A stretch of 64,000 bases of DNA, from the NCBI GenBank assembly GCA_016719925.1, contig JADJYC010000008.1:1-64000 (forward strand). Reading direction: 5' to 3'. How positions within the stretch are numbered: the stretch's first letter is position 1; every line of letters starts with the position of its first letter. The DNA is from Crocinitomicaceae bacterium (lineage in GTDB: Bacteria; Bacteroidota; Bacteroidia; Flavobacteriales_D; Crocinitomicaceae). Both the position numbers and the translations under genes were made by a program. This document shows, in pieces, positions 1 to 8,820 of the stretch. The notes under the pieces are model-generated. The model saw only the letters and a program-made list of their open reading frames with translations, ran no database searches and was not told the DNA's origin.

Positions 1-55
1 CCGTGAAGCCACAGGATTTTAAGTCCTGCGTGTCTACCAATTCCACCACCCGGGC
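1..55 (-). tRNA. tRNA-Leu (anticodon UAA), partial
   Basis: The 5' part of a tRNA read on the minus strand: acceptor strand GCCCGGG, D arm with GGTAGACAC, and an anticodon arm CAGGA-CTTAAAA-TCCTG giving anticodon TAA (Leu). The variable and T arms lie beyond the left edge of the window. The sequence after the anticodon arm runs into an extra arm as expected for a class II tRNA-Leu. Confidence 0.9.
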
Positions 56-151
56 ATCTCAACTTTCATCGAGAAATTTTTTGAATACATGCGATAGACT
101 ACATGCAATTTCAATAAAAAAATGGACAAGTAGTGAACTCATCCATTCTTT

Positions 152-224
152 GAGCGGGAAACGGGCTCGAACTCATGACCTCGACCTTGGCAAGGTCGCG
201 CTCTACCAACTGAGCTATTCTCGC
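152..224 (-). tRNA. tRNA-Gly (anticodon GCC), structurally imperfect
   Basis: Minus-strand cloverleaf with D arm AGCTCAGTTGGTAGAGC and anticodon loop TTGCCAA (Gly). Two defects are visible. Acceptor position 4 is A opposite C (GCGAGAA against TTCCCGC), and the 3' strand of the T stem is one base short compared with the intact tRNA-Gly(UCC) at 48689-48761. Either the gene is degenerate or a base was lost in the assembly. It could still be functional if the missing base is an error; the acceptor mismatch would remain. Confidence 0.7.
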
Positions 225-540
225 ATTTCAATATTTCAACCAACTCAATTTGGAAAGTTCGAAGAACAATCAAATTGATCCCGATCGAGTGCCATTCACA
301 AGTGAGTGGTGCGAGCATCGGGATGAGCTATTCTCGCAAAAATCATTTATGCATTCTTGTTTCAACCTCTGGTCGTTACCAGATTTATCCGAAACGGGCT
401 ACAAATATAAGGACTTAATAGAAAAAACAAAATACCATGACAAAAATCTTCAAAATGAAAAACACTGATTTTCAACTCAAAGCCAGGTATTTCAGCACTT
501 TTTACTAATAATTATCCCTAAAAACCTATTCTCTCTTGCA
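225..540. other. Intergenic stretch with a tRNA-Gly fragment and an imperfect palindrome
   Basis: No credible gene. Positions 324-338 repeat exactly the 15 bases TGAGCTATTCTCGCA found at the 5' end of the adjacent tRNA-Gly (211-225). Positions 278-324 form an imperfect inverted repeat with outer arms ATCCCGAT/ATCGGGAT. A short hairpin TCTGGT/ACCAGA lies near 371-386. The fragment plus palindrome looks like debris of an insertion or recombination at the tRNA. Confidence 0.5.
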
Positions 541-1628
541 TTATTCGCTGTACTGATCGCCTTCATTCCTTTCGATTAAAGCATAAACCAGAAAAGTAGC
601 CAGCCAGTGACTTCCCATATAATCACTGCCAATCACGTAATTTATAGATGTCTTTATATGGTTATCAGCTATTTCAAAAAAGAAATCATGAAAATCACCA
701 GACATCTTTCCGCAGGCATAAAGATTCTGCGCGCGTGAAAAATTCAATCCGTCAAGATGTACCAGTTTTCCGTCTGTGCGGTCTGAAACCTTACCTGGAT
801 CGGGGATAAATTTTTCTTTGCAGAGTTCTGGCAAAAATGACTTCATCCATTTTTCAAATTCAGCTTCTTCAAGCACTTTACTCATCAGTTCAGCCTCCTG
901 CAAACAGGGTGATAAAAAATCATACCCGCTGGGTTCCCAAGTGAACGGACATTTACAATCATTGTAATAATATTTTCTTGCGCTGCTTTTAAGCAGATTT
1001 TCAAAGGCGGTATCATTGACACCAATTGCATAATCCAGCGAAAGGGAAATTCCAAACGCAGTATTGGTATGTTCTCCAACACGAATAGGATAAACTAATT
1101 TTGGTAAAAAATTCTTGTATGACTCAACAATAAAATCTGTTAGTGGTTGTAAACTTTTTGTCCATCCGTGTGATTCGTTTTTCTCTGAATAACTTAACGC
1201 CTCATGCAACTTCAAAAGCCATGCCCAGCCGTAAGTTCGTTCAAATGATTTTTCAAGTTTCGGTTCAAAATAGGCCAGTTCCTTTTCAATTTTTTCAGGT
1301 GAAAACTGCTTGTCAAATAATGCAGTTATTTCTGCAGACAAAGCAGATTCAGGAAATCGATTCATGACAGAAGCGAGCAGCCAATATCCGTGAACGGAAG
1401 AATGCCAGTCAAAACATCCGTAAAAACCGGATGCAGATTTTCAGGTGAATCAATATAGGATGAATCTGTCAAAACCTGATTCAGTTTGTTTGGATATTCC
1501 ACTTCAATACAATGCAGCGGCAGTTTTGCCAAACCTTCCAGATTTTTTTGACTCAATTCCAGATTATTTTCCTGTGAAAAAGAAATAAAAAAAGAAAATA
1601 ATACAAACAAAGCAGACAACTTTTTCAT
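541..1628 (-). CDS. Secreted DUF2891 family protein (frameshifted)
   Basis: Starts with a signal peptide (MKKLSALFVLFSFFISFS) and continues into the DUF2891 fold: HCIEVEYPNKLNQVL near residue 40, then after the shift DWHSSVHGYWLL, and later FERTYGWAWLLKLHEAL. The family has no assigned activity; an alpha/alpha-toroid-like all-helical body is plausible. The reading frame breaks in a run of five A at 1422-1426 on the plus strand: with one more A, HPVF continues as YGCFDWHSSVHG and joins the downstream part that runs to 541. The two halves together have normal family length (about 360 aa). Function unknown; family assignment is from recalled motifs. Confidence 0.75.
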
Positions 1629-1766
1629 GTACTAAAGATAGATAAACAACATGAAAGTTTAATCCAAACTGCAGCTCTGCAATTTCTAAGCTGTTTACCG
1701 TAGTTATTACAACAACAATAAATGTTACCTTTAAGAGAAAGCTGCATTATATTAAAAACCTAAACT

Positions 1767-3055
1767 ATGAGAAATTATCTTTACTTACTATACCAGCACT
1801 GATTCTTTCCTGTTCAGGAGGAGGTGAATCAGACAATTCTGAAAACCAATTATCACAAAGTATCATTGCACCGCCGCTGGATGGAGATTTTCAAAACGAT
1901 ACACTTTTCAGGATTGATCCAACCAAAGACAATACAGTGGAAACGCCAAACGGAAGTTCAATTTATATTCCTGCAAATATTCTGGTGGATGAAAACGGAA
2001 ATCCGGTAACATCAAGCGTAGAATTGAGTTTTGTACAGTATCATTCTCTTTCAGATATTGTTGCTTCAGGCGTACCAATGACCTATGATTCGGCCGGAAC
2101 ATCTTATCCGTTTGAATCAGCAGGCATGTTTTCACTGCATGCATCAGCTGATAAAAAACCAGTATCTGTTAAAGAAGGAGGAGCCATTGATGTCAATCTT
2201 GCTTCAGACAAAAATGAGCCGTTTAATTTTTATGAAATGGATGAAAAAACCGGGCACTGGACATTTGAAAACAATCCGCAACCCGTGCTTTCAAATCAGC
2301 GTTTTGATCCGTCAACGCGCCCCATAAAACCAGAACCTGCAACCAACGGCGCGTTTGTATTGGACATTAATTTTGATCTTTCATCATACAGTGAACTTTC
2401 AGTTTTTTCAGGCATTGTTTGGGAATATACCGGCACACATGACAGTCTTGATCCAAGAAAAAATAAAACCGTTGGTTCAACCCGCTGGACAGATTTCAGT
2501 TTAGCTCCAACTTATGACAAAGCATATGAATATTTTCTAACCATGAAAACCAAAGGAAAAGAATTTACAACACGGGTTAAAGCGGCATTAAACGGTAATG
2601 ATTTTGATAAAGCCCTGGCTGATTTTCAGCAGAAGAAAATTGAGGTGGCGCAAAAAATGGATGACCTTCAGAAACCTTACATACGCAGTGTTTCCATTGA
2701 TGGATTCGGGACGTACAATTATGACTACATCCATCAGATGAAAGAACCAGAACCCATGATTGCAGATTTTGACTTTGGCACAAAAAATAATGACAAAGAC
2801 AAGTCACTGATTTTTGTTGTTTATCCTGAAGCAGATGTAGTGGTTCAATATCCAAAAGACATGTGGGGAAATTTTGCTTTGGATAAAAGTCAGGATTCAA
2901 AATTACTCGCTGTGATGCCCGGCAATTATATTGCGGTATGTAAAAATGATCTCAGTCAGAGCTTTGGCAAAAAAAATCACACCTTTAAAATGGATGTATT
3001 GCCGGATAAAGTGACAGAAAAAAATGATCTTGAAAGAATTATTGCCGGACTTTAA
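1767..3055 (+). CDS. Putative lipoprotein, unknown function (frameshift near start)
   Basis: The frame opening at 1767 with ATG AGA AA should read MRKLSLLTIPALILSC followed by SGGGES, a clear lipobox, but one A is missing at 1772-1774 so the first codons are out of frame with the rest. After the lipid-anchor cysteine comes a linker, then a domain with PNGSSIYIPANILVDENG, typical of carboxypeptidase-regulatory-like or beta-sandwich surface proteins in Bacteroidota, and a lysine-rich helical middle (about residues 260-310). It ends 2 bases before the next gene, so it is likely co-transcribed with the WG-repeat gene. Predicted outer-surface or periplasmic lipoprotein; no function assigned. Confidence 0.7.
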
Positions 3056-3057
3056 CC

Positions 3058-6000
3058 ATGCGGTTTTATTTAGTCATAATATGGATTGGTATCAGCTTCT
3101 CCGTTTGGGGAACTGATATCCTTTTTCCGGTGGCTAAAAACGGTAAATGGGGTTTAATCAATTCAAACGGTGACGTTGTTTTACAACCCCTTTATGACTA
3201 TATCGAATATAATTCAACAGGTAAAAAATTCATCTATTATTTTCACGGAAAAAAAGGACTGATTGATTTATCCGGGAAAAAACTATCTGAACCCATTTAT
3301 GAAAATTTGCAGTTTCTGGACACAAACTGGGTAGCGTATGATGATGGTTTAAAATGGCATCTGTTTAAATCAGACAAAGAAATTCTGGCAGATAATTTTG
3401 ACTCAATCGCCAATTTTGATAAAGACATTATTCAGCTGTTTCAGGGAGATTCAATTCGCCTGTTTCACAGAAACGGAAATGTACTATCAAAAAAATGGTA
3501 TCTCAAAGTCGGTCCTTTTTATAAAATGATTTCAGGTTTAACAAGGCAAAAAACGTTTGATCTCTTAAGTCATGAAACGCTTGAAATTCTGGTAAGTGAT
3601 CTCACAGGCTTTTTTGATGCAACTGAAAATTATATCACCGGAAGGCATGCAAATGGCTGTCGTATTTATCATGCAGAAACCGGTCAGCCTGCATCTGATT
3701 TCTATGATGAGATTAAAGCAGTGAATGAAAATTATTTTATCTGCAAAAAATCAAATGATACAAAACTGCTGCAGCTTGAGAATAAAAAATTATTCCCGCT
3801 GCCTGATCTGGATGAAGCAGTTCAGATCAGATATCCTTATCTCTTTTATCTTAAAAATGAACAAACCGGCATCTGGAATTTTGAACGCGGAACGTTAATT
3901 GCCGAGCCTCAGTTTGATGGTGTCAGTCTGACTGATGGTTTGTTCTATGTCAGGCTGAATGGTGCTTACGGAATACTTTCAACAGACGGAAAAGAAATTC
4001 TGCCGCCGGTTTATTCATCCGTTACAGCGTATGATAATTTGTATCTGGTTTCACAAAATAATCTTTACGGACTAACCACCCGTTCAGGAAAAAAAATCAA
4101 AGACTGTGTTTACAAAGAAATCAGGGTCTATGATAAAAATGTAAAATGTTTTCAGGGAAAAAAACTGGATTTACTAAACATTGACGCAAACGGAACTGTT
4201 CAGGGAGAAACCAGTTATACCGATTACATGACCATCAGTTTTGATCAGGAGAAAACTCCGGGGCCACGTTCAGAAAGTATTGAATTCAGCGGAAACAGAA
4301 CAGAGACAAGCCGTGCAGGATATGAAGCTCTTGGCTGGTTTCAGAAAGAAACAGAAAGACAAATTGGTGACTCGGTAAAAATTATTAAAGGCAACTGGGG
4401 ATTGCGTTATGATAAAGATTCAATTGCAATTCAAAACCGGTTTCCGGATATTATTGTACAATTTGATTATGATCTCACGGAATGTTATGTGCAAAAATTA
4501 ATTCGATACGGAATTCCGGGATATGAAGCGAAAATCAATGAAGCACAAAGTTATTTTTTCATGTCATCCAATTCATTTGCTACCGGATTTGGATTTTTCA
4601 GATTAGCCAATCACAAAACGAAAAAACTGCTGCCGAAAGTATTATTTCAGTCCATCAAATACAACGATTTTAAAAAATACAAACTTGCGCGTGCCCTTAC
4701 CAAAAACCTCTGCCTGATTGATACCAGCGGGCAAATAGTTTTTGACAGCCTTATGTATTTTGGAAATTATAAAGAAGACATTTTAACCATTTGTGAAGGC
4801 GGAAAATACGAGATGCTTAAATATAATACTTCAACCTGTCCGCAATCAACAAGTAATTTTCTGAACAGTTTGGACATGGGAGATTATACTGCAGGAAAAA
4901 ATGAAGCATTTTTTTCAATCAATAACGGTGACTGGTATTTCATTAATGCACGCGGAAAAAAAATAAACACGGAGCCATTTGATTTTATCAAGCCATTTAA
5001 TCAGGGCAGAGCTATTGTGAGTCAAAACGGAAAATGGGGAGTGGTTGATACGGCCATGAACATTGTTGTACCAATTGAATACAATTACATCAATGAATTT
5101 TTTGTAAACGGCGAACAGTTTTTTGAAGTGTCTAATCCGGTTTACAATACATATCTCTATACCCGTTCAACAGGGAATCTGCAGAAAACGGATATTTCAA
5201 AAGTTTACCACTATTGTGAAGGTAAATGGTTTGTTCAGAATAAAGCCGGTAGTATTGCGCTTATGGATACAAATATGAACGCAATTACCGGATATGATTT
5301 TTCAGCAGTAACTCCGTTTGAAGATGGTTTTGCCATGGTAACAAAACGCGGAAAAAAATCAGTTATTGATCTGAACGGAAAAGAATATCTGCAGGGATAC
5401 AAAGCCAGAGACATGAATTATCTGGGACACGGACGTTTTGAAATTATTCAAAGCAAAGGTTCGCTGATAGCAGACATCAGCGGTGATTCATTAATACTGC
5501 CAAATCAATGTAAGGAAGTAATTGAATCAAACAAAGATTTTGTGATTTACAAAAATCAGAACAAGGAACTGCAGTTATACACTGAATTAAAAATCAAAAA
5601 AATTCCAAAAGATGCAGATATCATTTCATATTGTCTGGAAGATGGCACGCTTCTTTTGAAACAGGACGGTTCAGAAAGAATTTATTCCGTTTACGAAAAC
5701 AGGTACCTGACCAAAAAAATGTACAACATTGAAAAAATAGGTAAAGGATTTTATCTTTTCAGGCATCACCCGAGTAAAAAATTGGGTGCTGTGAGTTTGA
5801 CCGGTGATACGTTGATTGATCCGGTTTATGATGAAATTGATATTCAGCCAAACGGCTGGGCGGTTGCGCGCGTTGATAAACGAACGCTTATCCGGATTGA
5901 CATGAAAGGAAAAGCGCTTGACGATATGAAATTCACAAAATATGTGCGTGAAAAAGATCACTATATTTTTTACACCAAAGATGGAATTGGATTGTTTGAC

Positions 6001-6429
6001 ATGAACGGAAAAATGATTCTCCCATGTGATTACAGCCGAATTGAAAAGTATAATTCTGTTTTTTATAAAGCAGATGATGGTCAGGATTTATTTTATCTGG
6101 ACGGGCGCAAAGTAATTCCGGGAGAATACTCCAACTACAAAGGATACAGTACATCAAACATGGTTGTGCGTTCGGGTAATATGGATTATCTCTACACCGG
6201 ATACATCAATAAAACATTGTCCTTTCAAAATGTACAGCCAATCAACTCAGACTTATTTATTCTTTCAGAAAATAATCATCGCGGAGTTTATAATGCCGCA
6301 GGCAAAGATGTTGTTCCGGTTCGATATCATCAGCTCAAAGTGGACCGCGGTTATTTTCAGGTCAGACATTTTAATTCATTCGGTTATTTTGAAACCACTG
6401 GCAAACCGGTTTTTGACCCTATTAATTGA
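3058..6429 (+). CDS. WG-repeat-containing secreted protein
   Basis: A 1123-residue protein with an N-terminal signal sequence. It consists of repeated WG-type beta-hairpin units: GKWGLINSNG near residue 30, then KKGLIDLSGK, TGIWNFERG, YGILSTDG, GKWGVVDTAM, KKSVIDLNGK and GLFDMNGK, each followed by a proline/tyrosine segment such as LQPLYDYIE. Such repeats build a solenoid or propeller-like array, usually of unknown function, exported across the inner membrane. Intact reading frame. It follows the upstream lipoprotein gene at a 2-base gap, suggesting one transcript and perhaps one surface complex. No catalytic motif seen. Confidence 0.8.
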   Translation: MRFYLVIIWIGISFSVWGTDILFPVAKNGKWGLINSNGDVVLQPLYDYIEYNSTGKKFIYYFHGKKGLIDLSGKKLSEPIYENLQFLDTNWVAYDDGLKWHLFKSDKEILADNFDSIANFDKDIIQLFQGDSIRLFHRNGNVLSKKWYLKVGPFYKMISGLTRQKTFDLLSHETLEILVSDLTGFFDATENYITGRHANGCRIYHAETGQPASDFYDEIKAVNENYFICKKSNDTKLLQLENKKLFPLPDLDEAVQIRYPYLFYLKNEQTGIWNFERGTLIAEPQFDGVSLTDGLFYVRLNGAYGILSTDGKEILPPVYSSVTAYDNLYLVSQNNLYGLTTRSGKKIKDCVYKEIRVYDKNVKCFQGKKLDLLNIDANGTVQGETSYTDYMTISFDQEKTPGPRSESIEFSGNRTETSRAGYEALGWFQKETERQIGDSVKIIKGNWGLRYDKDSIAIQNRFPDIIVQFDYDLTECYVQKLIRYGIPGYEAKINEAQSYFFMSSNSFATGFGFFRLANHKTKKLLPKVLFQSIKYNDFKKYKLARALTKNLCLIDTSGQIVFDSLMYFGNYKEDILTICEGGKYEMLKYNTSTCPQSTSNFLNSLDMGDYTAGKNEAFFSINNGDWYFINARGKKINTEPFDFIKPFNQGRAIVSQNGKWGVVDTAMNIVVPIEYNYINEFFVNGEQFFEVSNPVYNTYLYTRSTGNLQKTDISKVYHYCEGKWFVQNKAGSIALMDTNMNAITGYDFSAVTPFEDGFAMVTKRGKKSVIDLNGKEYLQGYKARDMNYLGHGRFEIIQSKGSLIADISGDSLILPNQCKEVIESNKDFVIYKNQNKELQLYTELKIKKIPKDADIISYCLEDGTLLLKQDGSERIYSVYENRYLTKKMYNIEKIGKGFYLFRHHPSKKLGAVSLTGDTLIDPVYDEIDIQPNGWAVARVDKRTLIRIDMKGKALDDMKFTKYVREKDHYIFYTKDGIGLFDMNGKMILPCDYSRIEKYNSVFYKADDGQDLFYLDGRKVIPGEYSNYKGYSTSNMVVRSGNMDYLYTGYINKTLSFQNVQPINSDLFILSENNHRGVYNAAGKDVVPVRYHQLKVDRGYFQVRHFNSFGYFETTGKPVFDPIN

Positions 6430-6486
6430 AAATAAATTTTCATCATCCCTGTGCAATGCTTAACTTTGATGTACATCGGTTAGCTT

Positions 6487-7230
6487 ATGGGCTTTTTCAG
6501 TAAACTTTTTGGATCCAAATCAACTCTACCCCCGCTTGATTTTTCATTGGTGAAAACGGATATGCACAGCCATTTAATTCCGGGTATAGATGATGGTTCA
6601 AAGTCTATTGAAGATTCCATTGCAATGCTTCGCAAATTTGAAGAACTGGGTTATGAGAAAGTGGTGACTACACCGCATGTGATGAGTGACTTTTATAAAA
6701 ATACACCGGAAATTATTTTGGGTGGTTTGGAAAAAGTAAGGGAAGCAATACAAAAAGAGGGATTAAAAATTCAGATTGAGGCAGCCGCAGAATATTATCT
6801 TGATTTTCATTTTGATGAACTTATTCTGAAAAAATCTGCTCACGTTCGGGCAAAATCACGTTTTATTTGAACTCTCCTTCAATGAAGAACCACCGCGTGT
6901 AAAAGAAACCATTTTCAATCTGGTTACTAACGGATACAAACCTATTTTAGCACACGTTGAACGTTATCCTTTTTACATCAATCAATGGGATAAAATTGAT
7001 GATTACCGTGAGCGCGGTGTGCTTTTACAATTAAACATTAATTCCTTGTCAGGTCATTACGGACCGCAAGTAAAAAAATGGCAGAACAGCTGATTGATAA
7101 AGGATGGATTGATGTGATTGGTTCAGACTGTCACCATCTGGGGCATTTGCAAATGCTGGAATCACTGCGTTCAAATGAACATTTACACAAAGTTGTTTCG
7201 AAAGAAAATCTGCTGAATAAAAGTTTGTAG
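6487..7230 (+). CDS. CpsB/YwqE-type PHP phosphatase (two frameshifts)
   Basis: The N-terminal part contains the PHP metal-binding motif TDMHSHLIPGIDDGS (residues about 24-38) and TTPHVM (about 60), hallmarks of manganese-dependent tyrosine-protein phosphatases of capsule systems. The frame breaks in the A6 run at 6829-6834; the next frame gives TFGQNHVLFELSF, ILAHVERYPFY and LLQLNINSLSG. It breaks again in the A7 run at 7072-7078, after which MAEQLIDKGWIDVIGSDCHH supplies the last metal ligands (GSDCHH). The rebuilt protein is about 247 aa, normal for the family. In capsule or exopolysaccharide systems these enzymes dephosphorylate the tyrosine kinase; here no polysaccharide cluster is adjacent. 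Confidence 0.8.
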
Positions 7231-7237
7231 GTTTTTG

Positions 7238-7279
7238 TGGGCTAAGGACAGAGGGCTAAGGACAGTGGGCTAAGGGCAG
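7238..7279. repeat. Short direct repeats GGGCTAAGGACAG (three copies)
   Basis: Three successive variants of GGGCTAAGGACAG, spaced about 14 bases, lie just after the phosphatase gene. The same word, as GGGCTAAGGACAAAGGG, occurs in the gap at 55734-55770, and its reverse complement at about 35421-35444. This is a dispersed intergenic word, not a coding sequence. Confidence 0.7.
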
Positions 7280-7471
7280 AGAGAAAAGGACTAAGTACTA
7301 TGGATTTCTTGCTTTAGGATTTTTAGACTCCGTATTCAATCCTTTGCGCCGGACAGGCTTTAGGATTTTTTTTTTGTTTCTGGTTGATAAGTTTATTTTC
7401 AAGAAGGCAAAAGATTTCTTGCTTTAGAATTTTTAGACCTTTAGGCATTTTAGGATTTTAGCTTTTAGTTG

Positions 7472-7677
7472 CAAACTAAAAAACCTGCCCATTACCTCAT
7501 GGCATTTGCCTAAAAAAAATGACTCCAAACTCAAAACTTGCCCATTGCCTCATGGCACTTGCCTAAAAAAAATGACTCCAAACTAAAAACCTGCCCATTG
7601 CCTCATGGCATTTGCCTAAAAAAATGACTCCAAACTAAAAACTTGCCCATTGCCTCATGGCATTTGCCTAAAAAAAC
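7472..7677. repeat. Tandem repeat, unit about 53 bp, nearly four copies
   Basis: Units begin with CAAACTAAAAACCTGCCC at 7472, 7526, 7579 and 7631 and contain TTGCCTCATGGCATTTGCC followed by an A run of varying length and ATGACTC. Copies differ by only a few bases and by A-run length. The array abuts the stop codon of the minus-strand gene at 7678. The interval 7231-7471 before it is AT-rich, with words such as CTTTAGGATTTTTAGAC that recur at 55870-55905. No spacers between units, so it is not a CRISPR. Confidence 0.85.
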
Positions 7678-8028
7678 CTACTCCCTCCCCTTCTTCTCAA
7701 AATACTCCTCCTGTCTTGACAACAATCTCCACCACTCATCTTTTTCATCACCCTCTCTGAAAACGCGGATTGCTCCGGCGCGAACCAAAATTCTTCTCAG
7801 CTCATCATCATCAAAACCACCCATGTGTTGTTTCAGCGTTGCAAATGATCGTTCAATGTGTGATTTATGTGAAAGAAAATAGCGCGCTGTATTTTCAGCC
7901 ATGTACTCCGTTTTATTGCTTTCAAATAATTTCTGCATTTCCTGTTTGTGCTTAATGTTCTGCAGAAAAAAAGATATGAGTCCGCCGATGATGGCAGAGA
8001 TACCGGAGATGAGAATAGTTTCTTGCAT
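7678..8028 (-). CDS. Small membrane-anchored hypothetical protein
   Basis: A 116-residue protein with one N-terminal membrane segment (about residues 5-22, ILISGISAIIGGLISFFL), then a charged region. The tail contains HMGGFDDDELRRILVRAGA and WWRLLSRQEEYFEKK. The amphipathic, regular composition supports a real gene. The product would sit in the inner membrane with a cytoplasmic domain. No recognised family; function unknown. The gene stands alone, with the tandem repeat directly downstream of its stop. Confidence 0.6.
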   Translation of the reverse strand: MQETILISGISAIIGGLISFFLQNIKHKQEMQKLFESNKTEYMAENTARYFLSHKSHIERSFATLKQHMGGFDDDELRRILVRAGAIRVFREGDEKDEWWRLLSRQEEYFEKKGRE

Positions 8029-8160
8029 AAAGGTTTAGTTCTGTTAATCCGAAGATAAACTTTTTCTATGGAATGAATTTATAATCTGCAAATTCATTAT
8101 GGCCCGGTTAATTTTGGTATTTTAGATTAATTACCTGAAAATACAAATCATCTTAAACTG

Positions 8161-8736
8161 ATGCCTGCAACTCTCAAAAAAAACTTTTACTACGCTCTGC
8201 TTATAGGATGCTTGTTTTTACTGCTGGTATCTGCTTTATCTGAATATTATAATTTATTTGTACTGTTTCCGCCCGACGGAAATTTTTTATCCAACCTCTG
8301 GTTAACAACCAACATAACTTCACAGCTGATCAGTTTCATGGTTATTTTTCATTTTGCTGCCGATAAAAAAATTATCCTTTCAATTTTAATTACTGCCGGT
8401 TTGCTGATAAACGTTTGGATAAATTCTATCATGGCTGATTATAATATCACTTATGTTATTGAAGTTTCCAATTTGATTTTTCTTGACCGAATCAGTTTCT
8501 GGATTTATATTGCTCTTGCCGCTTCTTATATCTATTATGATCAGAAAAGATACAGCTGGCTCATGTATATTGGAATCATCAATGCACTTTTTGAAATTGT
8601 CAGATACATGAATGTGAATGAAAATTCAGTTCTTTCTGTTTGTCAGTACACATTACAGATTAGCGGTGATATTGCCTTTATTCTGTATATCTGGGATTTT
8701 ATGAAGCGTGCTGATCTCTTGGAACAAAAAAAATAA
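8161..8736 (+). CDS. Multi-pass membrane protein, unknown
   Basis: A 191-residue hydrophobic protein with about six membrane segments (roughly residues 10-28, 45-62, 68-90, 100-124, 132-150, 160-180). It contains FWIYIALAASYIYYDQKRYSW in its middle-to-late part. Its size and pattern, especially the membrane segment followed by a D-K/R-rich loop and W, resemble the unrelated-looking membrane protein at 16460-17017, so the two may be distant paralogues. Function unknown. Confidence 0.6.
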   Translation: MPATLKKNFYYALLIGCLFLLLVSALSEYYNLFVLFPPDGNFLSNLWLTTNITSQLISFMVIFHFAADKKIILSILITAGLLINVWINSIMADYNITYVIEVSNLIFLDRISFWIYIALAASYIYYDQKRYSWLMYIGIINALFEIVRYMNVNENSVLSVCQYTLQISGDIAFILYIWDFMKRADLLEQKK

Positions 8737-8820
8737 TTTCACCCGGAGTGATAAAACTTCATCTTTACAAAACCAAACGCATAATCTTTTTCTTACTTTT
8801 ATCTGTAACAGGTCACAACT

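Noticed and set aside
250..468. 72-codon frame downstream of the tRNA genes
   Set aside because: Covers the palindrome and the tRNA fragment and has no coding signature.
7472..7677. Possible CRISPR array
   Set aside because: Units are about 53 bp, contiguous, with no unique spacers and no cas genes nearby; it is a simple tandem repeat.
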